DNA of 64,000 nucleotides from assembly GCF_000471905.2 (NCBI RefSeq), contig NW_006500103.1:260859-324858 (forward strand). Direction: 5' to 3'. Origin of the DNA: Amborella trichopoda (lineage: Eukaryota > Streptophyta > Magnoliopsida > Amborellales > Amborellaceae). Shown here piece by piece: positions 13,185 through 26,297 of this stretch (position 1 is the first letter of the stretch; each line of letters begins with the position of its first letter). The notes below the pieces were generated by a model that did not search any database, was not told the DNA's origin, and was given only the letters and a program-made list of their open reading frames with translations. Position numbers and translations under genes: made by a program.

Positions 13185-14160
13185 TTCTTTGATTTACTTG
13201 GAAAAAGAAAGAAAAAAATTCTTGTTGGATCTAAAAAATTATTAATGTCTTGTGATGATTGGAAGGAGAATTAATTACAAGATGAGGTTTCTATAAAGAT
13301 TAGGCTTTATAAAACCAAAATAAAGTCTCACCTCAAATCTTCGTCCAGAAAGTATTTTTGGCAACGAAAATGTCCAACAGATATTAAATTTTGAAAATGA
13401 AAAAATGGTACAGATTTTACGGATATGTGAATATTTACATTTAGGGCAAAATGCACATTCTAGATAATTTGTTACAATTTACATTATTTTTAGAGCTTGA
13501 AATCTTATTTTTTTTTATAACCATAATGTTCAAATAACCATGATGTTCAAATTGAGATGATCGATGTAAAGGTTTTCCAATGGTTGAATTACAATTTTCT
13601 ATGAGTTATGAGGTGAGGATTTAATTTATTTTTATGAGATAGGTGGACGCTTTGGGAGTCCCTGTAGTGCACCCAAGTTAGAGAGAGCGAGAGAAAACGC
13701 CCCATGCAATGAAAAAAGTCAGTTTCATTGTTCGAAATATGGTGAAACACCCACAATAATGCTTTGCTTCTGCCGGAAGTGATTATGAAATTACCGGGTC
13801 CATTGACATTTTTTTTTGCTTTCAAAATAATAATAATCAATCTTCACATTTAAGCATGAATGATAAAAAAAAAATTAAAAGACAGCATTAATAATTAAAA
13901 GAGAGATGAAAGGGACCTCCTCATTACTTTTTGATTTAGTTCTGCTGCATTACTAGTGTTTTTCACTTAGAAACTTGAGTTGGATTATTTTAGGTGTTTG
14001 TGGCAGTAGATTTGCACCATTTTTAGATATTCAGATTTTATAGAGGCTAAAATAGATTTGCAGGTCATTACCGATGTCCATAGCATTAAAATTGCATTTT
14101 TAGGGAGGGTTCTGATTTGTGTTTCTATCAAGTCATAAAAGCTCCTGCACACTTGGATAT
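13185..14160. other. Spacer with a degenerate MITE-like stretch
   Basis: No gene is visible. The part 13280-13600 loosely recalls the long MITE family of this window (a CTCACCTCAAA-like end and AATTGAGATGATCGATG inside), but I could not define ends. The rest is AT-rich. Confidence 0.35.
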
Positions 14161-14163
14161 TTT

Positions 14164-14395
14164 ATTCTATATGACTATTTACTTTTAGTATAAGGAGATC
14201 ACAAATATTTTAGTTATTGGATGTGAAATCTGATATAGTTATTGGATGTGAAATCTGATATATTAAGATATGTCGTAACATTTCAGAATTTTTATTTTAG
14301 ACTCTTTACCCAATTAATGTCGCATCCTCAACCAACAATGAAATAGTAATTGTGATCTCTTTATTCTAAATGTAATCGGTGGTCTTATTATATAA
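14164..14395. mobile_element. Short MITE, family 2 (degenerate)
   Basis: The left end ACTATTTACTTTTAGTATAA and, inverted on the right, a GTGATCTC...GGTGGTCTTATTATA end match the family seen at 26072, 45602, 54260 and 55382. A 23-bp stretch (TTATTGGATGTGAAATCTGA) is tandemly doubled inside. Confidence 0.55.
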
Positions 14396-14560
14396 GCTGT
14401 CTTAATTTTTAATAGTTACTTATATGTTAGTCACTTGCTTAAACTCTGAAGATATGAAATCAAATCAAGGGCCTTCATTGCTCTCCAGTCCAGTTTCCTC
14501 AACAGACTCACTCCTAAGCATGCAATAAAATATTATCATCCAACCGTGGCTTTCCATCTG

Positions 14561-14562
<2 letters not shown>

Positions 14563-14592
<30 letters not shown>
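14563..14592. repeat. (AT)n microsatellite
   Basis: A pure AT/TA dinucleotide run in the DUF21 to PMT28-like spacer. Confidence 0.85.
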
Positions 14593-14595
<3 letters not shown>

Positions 14596-15005
14596 GGGGA
14601 TAATATTTATTTTGTTAACTAAAAGAAAATGAAATTTTTTAGATTTTATTTTTATTCATGATTTTTTATTGCTTAAAAATTTGATAATTTTAAATAGAAA
14701 ACAACACATGGTCCTTCTAGAGGCCTAAAATAATACAGTTTACGTTGTATAGGAAACATGACGTTCTCCTAGTTTTTTTTTTTCTGTTTTTTATTGAAAA
14801 TTGTATTATTTGTAGAATTGATAATCTAAAATAAGAAATAGGAGAAATAATTTTGTCCAGGAATAGTGGAACACAACTTTAAAATTCTCAAAACTATCTC
14901 AGATCCCCTCTTTTTTTTTTCTTAGTAAAATGCAACATATGGGTAGTCTTATGAATTATTTAATAGTTGATTATGTTTAAAAGTATTTTGTATCAATTTA
15001 ATAAT

Positions 15006-15391
15006 GGGAAAAGTTTATATAGAACCTAGACTTTAAACAATCAAATTAGAGCCTACCTCCAAACTTTCACAAGAAGAGGTTATTTTGATGCCTAAATATC
15101 ATCAAATTAATCAAGATGAACGGAGATGAGAAAAAAAAAATGGATTTCAAGTTTTGAAAATCATGTATCTTGTGTCGTATTTTTGGACTGTCAATTTTCA
15201 AGATTTATAAGTTTTCATAGATCTGTTCAATCTACACTATTTTTTAACTTTTAAATTTTATAACTAAAGATGAAAATATATTTTAAAGTTATCACAAAAC
15301 TTACGAGTATTGAAACTATATTTCTCGATACTATTTGAAGGTAGGCTCTAGTTTGATTGTTTAGAGCCTCGGCTCTGTACAAACCACGCCC
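15006..15391. mobile_element. MULE-type MITE, family 1
   Basis: Inverted ends start GGGAAAAGTTTATATAGAAC on the left and, reverse-complemented, GGGCGTGGTTTGTACAGAGC on the right, followed by the shared AAACAATCAAA core. The 9-bp flanks TTTAATAAT and GTTTGTAAT agree at only 6 of 9 positions, so the TSD has decayed or is misread. It is non-coding. Confidence 0.75.
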
Positions 15392-17788
15392 GTTTGTAAT
15401 TCAATTAGTTAAGGCTGGGATTTATCAAAGTACTTGCAGAGATTATGGGATTCTGGAGAGACAGTATTCGTAATAGCGTGATTTGCGGAGAAATAGAATC
15501 CAGCAAAAACCACCAAAAAGAAAAAAAAAAAAAACAACAAAAGAAAAAACAATTTAAACTGCAAGAAGTACCGTAGTTGACTATCAGCTTCCACTCGGCA
15601 TTCCACTCTTAGTTTTCTTTCTTCATCAATGAGTTCTGTCAAAAAATTATCTTCTTTCATCTCTCATGATCCCTAAATCAAGTATAGAGCTTCCTTTTTA
15701 CTCAGCCATTTCATCCTCCCTTTCTCCTTCTTTTGAAAAAACCCAGATGGAGGACCTCCAATATAATACAAGTATTCCACTGTAAATTGTATATTTTAGT
15801 GTGGCCTGTACTACTGTAATACACCAAGAGAGTAGGTCTAGCACATGATATCTAACTAGTAGCAGGATCTTTTCCAGGAAGGTTGTTTACCTTTCCCTGT
15901 ATCTATCAATCTACAATGGTGGGTCTTCTTCTATTGAGATCTTTGACATATTGAGTGATAAAAATATATATGGTTGGTGTTGGTGGGTTTGGAGAGTTTC
16001 CCTGGTTTGAGCATGGCTTTGCACCGGTTTGGGCGCTATGGTAAGCATCGGTCTCCTCCATTAACACGGGGCTTCTGCCTTAAGGTGGGCCTAGTTGTGT
16101 TTCTGAGCTTGTGCTTTCTGGTTCTTATATTTTGGTCCTCTACCTTTTCTTCTTCTTCCTCATCTTTTCCCTCCCAAAGGAACACCTTTACTGATATCTC
16201 TTCACAGAAACAACCACCACCACCCAAATCCTAGAATCGAGAACCAAACCATTCCTCTCCTTCTTCTCATGGTTCATCTCAGCTCAATAGCAATGTGCGC
16301 AAATCAGAGGATGGGCTTCCCAAGCAAGAGGAAAAGATCCATAATGGAGATGTCGATCGTAGTCCAAATCTGACTCAGAATGGAAAATCGAAAGATGGGG
16401 TCAATAGAGGAACCACTGAAAAAGACGTAGGAGAAGAGGGAGGTAAGACAAAGTTGGACACTGAAGAACTTGAGAAGTTGGTGGCTGAAGACCCGGATGA
16501 ACTGTTGGGGGATGATGATGATGATGAGGGGGGGAAGACTCAGAGCGAAGAGTCTCAGCAAGAGCTAGAAAACGAGCACGAAAATGGAGGTGGGGCAAAA
16601 GAAGGAAAAGAAGAATCTACAGGTGAGGAAGACGCCACAAATGACTATACGGTTGAAGAGAATAATGGTTCAAATGATAAGGGGAAGAAGAAGAAGAAGA
16701 TTACCGAACCCTTATTCGAACCTGATACTCAATATACATGGAAACTGTGCAGAGCTAAAAGTGGCCATAATTATATACCTTGTCTGGACTTCGAGGACGC
16801 CAATCCGAGGCTTCAGGGGCATCGGCACCAGGAGAGGATTTGCCCCAAAACAACTCCAACTTGCTTGGTTCCCCTTCCGGATGGGTATAGACTCCCATTG
16901 AAATGGTCAGAGAGCAAATCTGTTGTGTGTTTCCAAACTTCTCTCTCTTTTCATAATTGTTTCCAGTATGATGGTTACGAATGGGACATAGTTACCTGAT
17001 TTCTTTGGTCATATGTTCTTGTGATTTCCACAGATTTGGTTTAGAAATGTGGCTCACCCAAAGCTTGTGGCATTGGCAAAAAAACAGAGTTGGTTAAGGA
17101 TATCTGGTGACAATCTTACATTCCCTCGGAACAAGTCGCAGCTCAAGGGTGGTATGATGCATTATATTGAATCAATTGCAGAGGTATGTTTCTCTTCCCC
17201 AACATGGGTTTTGAATGTCAGATGCTCATTGCATATCAAGAAACAAAAATACAGTAGTTTCAAAAAAAAAGAAACAAAATACAGTATTTTTGTCTAAAAT
17301 TGAGACCCCACTTCGTAATGACAATCTCAGTGCTATCAAAATGTCTTCTACCTATCAACTGTTCCAGACAGTACCACACTTGAAGATAGATTATGACATT
17401 ATGGTGTATTATGGAATGAACATAACTGATATTATCAAATATCAATCGAAAATATATCACCATAGTGGAATTTATAAGAAAAAGAAAATAAGAAACTGCC
17501 AAAATGGTATAAGTTGTAGAGTACTAGATATCTTTACCTACTCATTAAACCTGGAGATGCATAACTATAGGTGAATAAATGGCTGGGCGTATACATGAGG
17601 TGCTCCAATTTGAGGGTGATGTGGAGACATGTACATGTGTTACCAGGTCTTTTGTTGTAGTTGGTCATTTTGTAACCTTAAGCTTGTTCGTAATGGGATC
17701 AAGTCTGCATTTTTCATTAATGACGATCTGTTTACTCATCTGACCATTATGGCTAGGGTGCAATGAAATTATGAAAGTGTTAAAATCA

Positions 17789-19108
17789 TGAGTGATGTTG
17801 TAAGGTTCCACCTGTAAGTTCGTGTGGTAGGAAGTTGTAAAACTACTAATAGGTTAGTAGTTATAGTTGCAAGTGGGTAGTTATTGTAGGAAATATGGTT
17901 GTAAAAACCGCTATTTAAAGAGAGGTGTTTGGTGAGAAAATTGGGTTATATATTGAAGGTTAATCTTGGGTGTCAAGATTGTAATGCCTTTGTGTACCCT
18001 AGGTCACATGTGTTAAGGTTAATCTTCTGTGTTGATTATAATGCCTTTGTGTACCCTATGTTTTTCTTTAATGAAGGTTTTCTTCCACTTCATCTTGGTT
18101 CTTCTTCTTCTTTCTATTTGTTTGTGAGTCTTGGGCTAGTGTGGCATTGTCACACTAATTGAGAAGCAGATTGTTCCGGTGTTGTGACATCCGTCTTTCT
18201 CTACATGGTATCAGAGCCACAAAGGTGGTGGTTATGTGGTCTTGACTCCCTTGGTGAAGAAGATCAATTGTCTTTTTTAAGATAAATTCGGTGGAAGGTC
18301 TAATGATTTTAATGTTGAGTTGGGAACTCAACTCAAGGCGGTCTTTCTATTTCCCAATTCTTTTTAAAGATCTAGAATCTTTGTTTGGAGATCTCTCGTT
18401 GATCTAGAAGAACCTATTCGGTAGCACGAATAAAGTGACTTATCATTCATGGGTTAAAGAGGGAGTATATTCCCAATGTTACATCTATTCAAGGGTGGGT
18501 TATACCGCCCTACTTGGTGGAATTTGAGAATCTCTTTTGTGGCCTACTAAATTGCCGAATTTTCAATTTCGAGAAATGATGGAGATGATCGCGTATGTAT
18601 GGTCTCCTTTTTAGAAAATCACTTTTAAGTGTTAAAATTGTTAAAGTGTATTTTCTAGAAAGTATATTAGTTTTTATGTTATTTTATCATGAGTGATGTT
18701 GTAAGGTTCCACTTGTAAGTTTGTGTAGTAGGAAGTTGTAAAACTACTAGTAGGTTACTAGTTATAGTTGCAAGTGGGTAGTTATTGTAGGAAATATGGT
18801 TGTAAAAACCTCTATTTAAAGAGAGGTGTGTGGTGAGAAAATTAAGTCACATGTTGAAGGTTAATCTTGGGTGTCAAGATTGTAATGCCTTTGTGTACCC
18901 TGGGTCACATGTGTTAAGGTTAATCTTGTGTGTTGAGATTGTAATGCCTTTGTGTACCCCATGTTTTTCTTTAATGAAGTTTTTCGTCCACTTCATCTTG
19001 GTTCTTCTTCTTCTTTCTATTTGCTTGTGAGTCTTGGGCTAGTGTGGCATTTTCATAATTATTGAGAAGCGGATTGTTCCGGTGTTGTGACATCCGTCTT
19101 TTTCTACA
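17789..19108 (+). mobile_element. Deleted Copia-like LTR element (TRIM-like)
   Basis: Two direct LTRs (17789-18205 and 18690-19108, about 93 percent alike by eye) both start TGAGTGATGTTGTAAGG and end TCTACA. The first LTR is followed at once by TGGTATCAGAGCC, the classic initiator-Met tRNA primer binding site. Only about 480 bp lies between the LTRs and no gag-pol is visible, so it depends on other elements for movement. I could not read a 5-bp target duplication. It lies in intron 2 of the PMT28-like gene, same strand. Confidence 0.85.
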
Positions 19109-20155
19109 TAAAGGACATTAAATAGAAAATACTTGAGCTACTCCTCGATGATCAATGAGTTTGAGGCTTAGGTCATTTTTCGGGTGCTAATCAGAAATGA
19201 ACTTGGGGGATTCAAGACTTCGGATTTAGAAAACCTCTGGCGCACAATAGTTTGGAGCACCCAAAAAACTAGCCATCCACCCCATTAATGGCTTCAACCA
19301 CCAGGTCATGAAGTAGAAACTTTGACGGAAGTTCTCCAGGTAATCCCAGCAACTAGACGGATGTACCCAAGAACTTCAGGCCATTGTGATGCCAATGAGG
19401 TGGAGATGAGCACTTCTTACTGGCATTTCAGCATTGAGTCAAGCTGATGCACAGTTTACATAGAAGTGGACTTAGCCAGTGCCATCTCTTGGGTAATAAA
19501 ACTACAACTTGGGCTTGGCAATGAAAATTGGTGAACATTTTTGGCCAAATCTTCAATCTTTGTTTGGGTTTTAAGGTTTCATTTGGGCATGCTTGGAGAG
19601 ATTCCGATGACCGAGCTGATTCTTTGGCATGGGAGGGGATTAACGGATTAGCACTCTAGGTTACATGTATCAGATCATGTTCCTAGGCCTTCGTTTCTTG
19701 CTCTTTTGTTATTTCATCATAATTTTTTTTTTTTTTCTTTCTTTTTACTGCATTAGTTACACTTGTACACCTCGACAGTAATCAATTAAATATTGTTACC
19801 AATCAGAGAGAAAAATATGACTATCTCTTTTGTTTCTCACTTGACATCTACAAAGAAAATGCCTTGGGGGAATATCTTTTCGTGCCAAGCATGTGCCCCT
19901 GGTCATTGTATGTCCTTGAAACAACTGTATCCAAGCCATGTATTAGCTCTTGGCATATACCCTGGGCCAACCCTATTAATTGCATGAGTTGTGTATCAGA
20001 ACGGATATGAATTTAAGGTCCATCACCTTTAACTTATAGAGCTGCTAACCTCCAAGCTTGTAGGTCAGGCTAGAATTTTCTAAAGATCTTTCTAGTTTTC
20101 CCGTATAGACATGTATTTTATGTTAATTTGTCTTTTTGTATTTATCTACCAAAAA

Positions 20156-20285
20156 TATTTTTATTCACTTCGCCTATATAGTAATAGATAACCCTTGAAA
20201 TATGGCTCAAATCCAAAAAGTATTTTTATTCACTTCGCCTATGTAGTAATAGATAACCCTTGAAATATGGCTCAAATTATAGGCA
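20156..20285. repeat. 65-bp tandem duplication next to a splice acceptor
   Basis: The block starting TATTTTTATTCACTTCGCCT occurs at 20156-20220 and again from 20221. The second copy runs into the acceptor of PMT28-like exon 3 (ATAG at 20279-20282). Confidence 0.8.
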
Positions 20286-20875
20286 GTTCCTGATCTTGAA
20301 TGAGGCAAAAACATTCACATAATATTGGATATTGGGTGTTCAGAAGCAAGTTTTGGAGCTGTTCTCTTTGAAAAAGAGGTGTTGACATTGTGCTTGGGAT
20401 TGAAGGATGATCTAATTGAGTATGCACAACTTGCCCTTGAGCGTGGTATTCCTGCAATTATTGCTGCTATGGGATCGAGAAGGCTTCCTTTCTCAGGTGG
20501 CATTTTTGACGCCATTCACTGTGGTGGTTGTGATGTCTCCTGGCATTCCAATGGTATGATCTTATTCTTGGTGATGTTAGTATGATATTGTGTCATTGTA
20601 GTATACACTTCATCAAGCAGTGTTCTTATGTAAGTGTTGTTTTGTAGGTGGGAAGCGTCTGCTAGAGATGAATAGAATTTTGAGACCAGGAGGTTACTTT
20701 ATTTTGTCAACTTCACATGATGAAGTTGAACACTCTGAAGGTTAGTGCTCAAATTAGTCTCATCGTTTTGTTTGAAAGAAATTCTGTTTTTGCTGGTTTT
20801 TCCATCAACTTTTGGGTTGGAAAAATGTATACTTTCTGGTTTCTTGCTTGACATTGTATCCATTTTATGATACTG

Positions 20876-21490
20876 TAGGTCATCATCATCATCATCGTCC
20901 GAGCCGTTTCCCAACTAATTAGGGTTGGATACACAAATCGTAGCCCGCAATTCTACTTTATTAAGTCAGGCCATAAGTCCTCATATCTTTTCTTGCGATT
21001 TTCAATCATATCTTTTTGGGCCTATCTCTTGTCCTTTTTTATCCTTTCATGTGAACTAAACTTGCACCTCCTAACATGTGCTGTATTGGGCCTATGCCAC
21101 ATATGGCCAGCCCACCTAAGTCTATTTTCTCTCATCTTATCGTCTATTGGTACCACGCCTAAATTCTCCCAAATGTAAGCATTTTGAATTCTATCCCTTC
21201 TTGTCTTGCCACTCTTCCAGCTCAACATCATAATCTTAGCTACACTCATTCTATGGATATGTTGTTTCTTGATCGCCCAACATTCCTCCCCAAGATATCG
21301 AAAGTGTGCTCTTTTTGGTATTTCTTGGTCATCAATCTTAACTACTTCCTCGCCTTTACTCCTATTATTGTTAAACTTTCAATCTATATACTCCATCTTA
21401 ATTCGGCTAATTTTAAAACCTTTAGATTTTAGAGCATCCCTAAAAAGTTCTAGCTTCATGTTGATGCCGTTTCGGGTCTCAAATCAAATG
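20876..21490 (-). mobile_element. RTE-type LINE relic, reverse transcriptase C-terminus
   Basis: On the minus strand a damaged reading frame gives LELFRDALKSKGFKISRIK, KIDDQEIPKRAHFRYLG, CWAIKKQHIHRMSVAKIMML and NLGVVPIDDKMRENRLRWAG, the hallmark end of plant RTE reverse transcriptases. The 3' end with (GAT)n tail is at 20880-20900. The stretch between HFRYLG and CWAIKKQ that normally covers some 60 residues is missing, and a stop interrupts the frame. It lies in intron 4 of the PMT28-like gene. Confidence 0.85.
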
Positions 21491-24400
21491 AATAAGAAAA
21501 TTACAATCGTATTACATAATATCATATTCATGGCCCTTGTTGTGTGTATGGCTGACCCCATACTGAAAGTTGAAATTTGAGTTGTTCGTACCTTATGACA
21601 TTAAAAAGTATTAGAAGCATGTTGAATGGGCTGCTGATATGCATAGCTCTTTGATTCTTAATATGTTGCATCTAAATCGTCACAAGTTGTCATCGGCACA
21701 ATGTGTGTGAGACTCTGTACCTTTGTGTATGTTTTTGTGAACCTCTCCATCTCATTGCCTTCCCCCTCAGTTAGTTCACAGCCTCAGACATGAGCGAGAG
21801 ATCTACTCTGGAGATTCTATTAACTAATAAACATACACGTCTCCAACCATCTTCTCCATCAAATACCGATACCAAAATCCATCCTAATAGGCAAACAACT
21901 CAGGCCTGACTCCACTTAATTGTATGTCGATTCTTATATTCACCTTTCAAACAATGTTGAGCATGCAAATCCAGTAAGCTTTGTCTATCAGAAAACAAAT
22001 GCAAGGCTTTCTTTCTTTAAAATTCCTATATCTATACATTTATGGGTGGTGAGAACACCATTTAAGATGTGTTACACTTAATAAAACCTTCTTGGCAAGC
22101 AGACATCCCTAAGCCTCATGGAGAGGACCTTGATGACAGTTTTATCCAGACTACCCAGCTGGTGGTGGGTCAATTCTCCCAAATTTATTCCTTTTCTCCA
22201 ACCAGTCTATGCAAACCTCTAAGGATGGTCCTCGCCAAGTTATAGCAATTTGACTATTATTAACATTACCTAGTCTTATCATACCATTGTCTGTGTGCTC
22301 CAATTATGGCTATTGTGGGGCAAGCTCTGACATATCTTTCTTATGATGGCTAACATGCTTCTCGGTCATCTTTTTTCAATGTTTTTGTAAGCCATAGAAT
22401 TTTAGGGATAAATCACAGTAATATGTAGTTTTCATGACATCGTTTCTCGTATCGCTTTATACAGCTATGTCGACGATTACGGCTTCCATCTGTTGGAATA
22501 TCCTTTCTCATAAAACAGATGATGTTAGTGAGGTTGGTGTAAAGATCTATCAGAAGCCAGCATCAAATGATATTTATGAGTTGAGAAGGAAGAAAGACCC
22601 TCCGTTATGTGATGAGATGGAAAATCCTGATGCCGCCTGATAAATTTATGCTTACATTTCTGAGTTTGGTGCCATCCCAAGTTGGTGGTTGCCATTAGTT
22701 TGGCTTCCTCTCCTGAAATGATTTCAAGATTTCATTTCTATGATGTTTCTTCCCTGCTTGACTGTTTGAACATCTGAAACAGGTATACTCCCATAAAAAT
22801 GTGTCTCCATACAGCTCCATCTTCCATTGAACAACATGGGACTGAGTGGCCAGAGGAATGGCCCCAAAGGCTTGAAACTTATCCCGAGTGGTTAAACCAT
22901 CCAAAGGAAAAGTTTGTTGCAGACACTGAACACTGGAAAGCCATTGTCAGCAACTCTTATCTTAGTGGATTGGGAATTGCTTGGTCGGCTGTGAGGAACG
23001 TAATGGACATGAAAGCAATATATGGAGGGTATGTAGGATAATTGGGATAAGCAATCTTTTTTGTATGCCATGATACCAGGAGTCATTTTATCTTTTCGTT
23101 CTTAACTCACCTGAATTATGTGGGCCTAATTTTTGGGGGCCTTGCAAGCTTGAAATATTTACGGGGTTGTTGTGAAGGTTTTTCTTTTTCGCAGGTTTGC
23201 AGCAGCAGTGGTACCACAAAAGGTCTGGGTAATGAATGTAGTTCCTATAAATGCTCCGGACACACTTCCATTAATCTTTGAAGGGGGGCTTCTTGACATT
23301 TACCATGATTGGTGTGAGCCTTTCAGCACTTATCCGAGGTCCTATGATCTTTTGCATGCAGATCATCTGTTTTCTCGGCTCAAGAATAGGTATGAAGTGC
23401 TCGTACTTCTCTATGTGTAAGTACATACTGTAATCCGTTGGGCTACAGAAAGCATAACATGTTGGGTTCATCACCATACAACAAAATGCTGATTGGTTTT
23501 GTGTGGGTCCCATTCTCTCTCCATTTCGATGGATGGTGTTGATCTCAATGGACTGTGGTCCGTAGTACACTTTCTGTAGATGTTGTTGATCTCAATGAAC
23601 TGTAGTCCTTAGTATAATTTCTGTACCGTAGATGTCATTTTGCTTTTTCTAGTCTTTTTAGCAATAACATCTTATTTGTTGGTGGGGAAAATAGGAACTT
23701 TGTATCTCGAAATTCCTGTTCTTTTTTTAAAAAAAAAATTTTGATGGTAAAATTTGTATTACTATACCAAAAAATTACATTGTATAATGATGGCCTGCAT
23801 ACCGGGCCGTCCTTCAAGAACATATATAAAAAATGGTGCTCAGGGTGGGCATGCCATACATCATATAAGAAAGCTAAAAACGAAAGAAAACTTAAACTGC
23901 CAAAAAATGTGGAACAGAGCTCGAAATGTGTTGGTTCCACTATTGAGTCCTGAAGAAGCTCCTTCTTTTGCAACTGTGTCCATTCTAGAGTTACCCTCGC
24001 TCCACTTATGTCAAAAGGAGACTCAAATATGCCAGCAAAGGAAGGACATTTGCTCAAAGATGTGGCAGATAGAGACCCCCAAGGCCCACGCAATGACGTA
24101 TTTCAAATTCCTTTTATTAAATAGCATTGTGTTCTCATCTCTTCTTTTCTACTCCTTGGCTAGGTCCCTTGCGTACCTTCAATTAGTTCCTTGTTAAAAA
24201 TAGCATTATATTCTCATCCTTCCTTACCTTCTTTTTCATAGCTTTGATCAATGGGAAATTTATAAAAGTACACCTCAAAGTTGAACTATTTAACAATTAC
24301 CCTGTTTGTGATTTGGTAAATTTCAAAACCGAGTTTTATGTGTCATTTGATGAGATATTTAAAATTTGATCAAAAGAATAATGGTCTATATGAAATTATA

Positions 24401-24772
24401 TCAATAAAATGTTGGTAAAGATATTAAAAATTTCGATCTTAGGTGTAGTTTAATAAATTTCCCTTGATCAATTCCTCCCACACATTATCTGAAATCAATG
24501 CTCTTTATGTTTCACAACATGTGGGCGCATCAACATGTGGGCGCATTTGCAGGTGCAAGCCTCTGGGTATTATTGTGGAAATGGATCGACTATTAAGGCC
24601 TGGTGGCTGGGTGATTGTTCGCGATAAGGTGGAGATCCTGGATCCACTAGAGGCTATATTGAGATCACTGCACTGGGAAATCAGGATGACATATGCCCAG
24701 GAAAAGGAAGGAATACTCTGTTCGCAGAAAACCATGTGGCGTCCAAGTCAAACACACCATGGATCAAACTGA

Positions 24773-26071
24773 ACTTTTTTTCAAAGATGAAATTGTTGAT
24801 TGTTGAATAGTACATTTTACCTCCATTCTATTCCATTTTTTTGAGGGAGAGGATGAACAGGGGAATCATGGTATTGTTCTGAGGTACATGACCTTTTCCC
24901 TTTTTCTTATCTTGGAATTCTATATGTTCTAGTACTTGATCTTCTAATGCGGCATGATGTGACAGATATATGCAATCACCTATGTATCACAGCAGCTCAG
25001 CTTCATGGTTTTCAATGTGCTTCCCCTGATCACCAGACTCTAAGTTGTGAGTTGGGTCTGGACACTGGACAGGAGTCTATTTTCCTATCTATTTATTTCC
25101 ACGTTATGTTGGGTTCTCTTTTTCTTTTTGCGGTTTTTCTTTCTTTTTTTTCTTTTTCCATTTTTGATGATTGCTATGCACGCGAGCCCTTGAACCAACT
25201 TTTTGCCACTGGCTACTGTAGTTGAGTGAGAATATGTTGGACAAAGTTAAAGTACACCGAGAGCTTTCTTCATTCTCTATTTTGTTTTATTTTCGATTCT
25301 CATAGACTTTTCCATCTTCCTGGCTTTCCCTAGTTGTGGCATTCAAGTTCCGAGTTCAGATGGAGCTCGGTTGTGGTCAAGCCACATTTGAGTTGATATT
25401 TGGAATGAAAACCAAAGCGATTTCTTATAGAAAATAAAAAGACCACTTGAGTACTGATTGGTTTAAGTACCTTCAATCTCTACTACAGAAGATTGGCTCT
25501 TCCCTTTTTCGTGCTACTGTCATTTCTTAGTTTTGACGAAAACATTGGTTTCTATTAAGCTGCAAGTTATAATGTGTCTGGGTCGATGCTGCTCTAGAGC
25601 ATGTAGTGAGCACACATGAGCTGCATTCTTTTACTTTGAGCTCATGTCTGCAACTGATAAGGGGATTATGCTTGAGATGGAGATTTTAGACTGCATAAAA
25701 TTCAATTATGTGGTGAGACATTTTGCCTGCATTCAAATGTTCTAATATGACAAAGAAAAGAGATATTAATTAGGCCTAATGACAGTAGAGACCAAAGGAG
25801 AAGTGCTCCTTCATGACATGGAATTAGGGCATCACAGAGTTGGAAATGGGGAAATGAGTTAAGGAGGCTTTCATGGCAGCAGGGTGTTCCCTGTCTGTAT
25901 GGAGAACAGTAACTAAAAATTTCTCCCCATGAGACCTAAATCACGTGATGGTGACAAATCTTGAATTAAGAAAGTTGGTTGTGAAGTCTAGGCCTTTTCA
26001 ATTACCACATTTTATTTCCTTAAGTGGGTTTTTGATGAGTACTTTAGAATTCTGGACTAATAAAATAAAAA
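24773..26071. other. 3' flank of the PMT28-like locus
   Basis: No gene is seen. The first few hundred bases are T-rich and probably represent the old 3' UTR. Small open frames here carry no recognisable motif. Confidence 0.4.
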
Positions 26072-26297
26072 AATATATATACTAAGACCATTTACTTTTG
26101 GTACAAGGTGATCACAATTAATCTTGATCATTGGATGTGAAATTGAGTGGCTGCGTGTATTTTATTGATCAAGTTTAAAGTTTAAAAGGAATTTTTTCGA
26201 ACTTTATGACATACGCAAGATATCAGATTTCACATTGGATGGCACCTGTAACCCTTTGTATCAAAAGTAAATGGTCTCATTACATATAATTCTATAT
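26072..26297. mobile_element. Short MITE, family 2
   Basis: The left end GACCATTTACTTTTGGTACA and the inverted right end (TTGTATCAAAAGTAAATGGTC) form long imperfect inverted repeats, with ATTGGATGTGAAAT and its inverted partner inside. This is one of the clearest copies of the family. It is non-coding, about 220 bp. Confidence 0.75.

Larger units (their letters stand above)
16013..24772 (+). pseudogene. PMT28: PMT28-like putative methyltransferase, probably a pseudogene
   Basis: Eight exons rebuild the whole protein: 16013-16924, 17034-17183, 20283-20553, 20648-20740, 22465-22639, 22783-23028, 23195-23389, 24553-24772 (754 codons with stop). It is a type II membrane protein: a cytosolic tail, one TM near residues 22-43 (VGLVVFLSLCFLVLIFW), an acidic Ser/Glu/Asp stalk, then the DUF248 methyltransferase domain with LDIGCSEASFGA, GLKDDLIEYAQ, LRPGGYFILST and WEIRMTYAQEKEG. 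Family members sit in the Golgi and are thought to methylate pectin-type polymers. Three lesions break it: TAG at 16232-16234 (codon 74), TGA at 20301-20303 where the family has Trp, and AT instead of GT at the donor after 22639. All other exons stay in frame, so decay looks recent. Sequencing error or a non-functional allele is possible. Confidence 0.82.

Noticed and set aside
16295..16999. A separate acidic protein starting after the TAG in PMT28-like exon 1
   Set aside because: It is in the same frame as the upstream TM segment and continues the PMT28-type stalk and domain, so it is one interrupted gene. The frame start at 16295 is GTG, not ATG.
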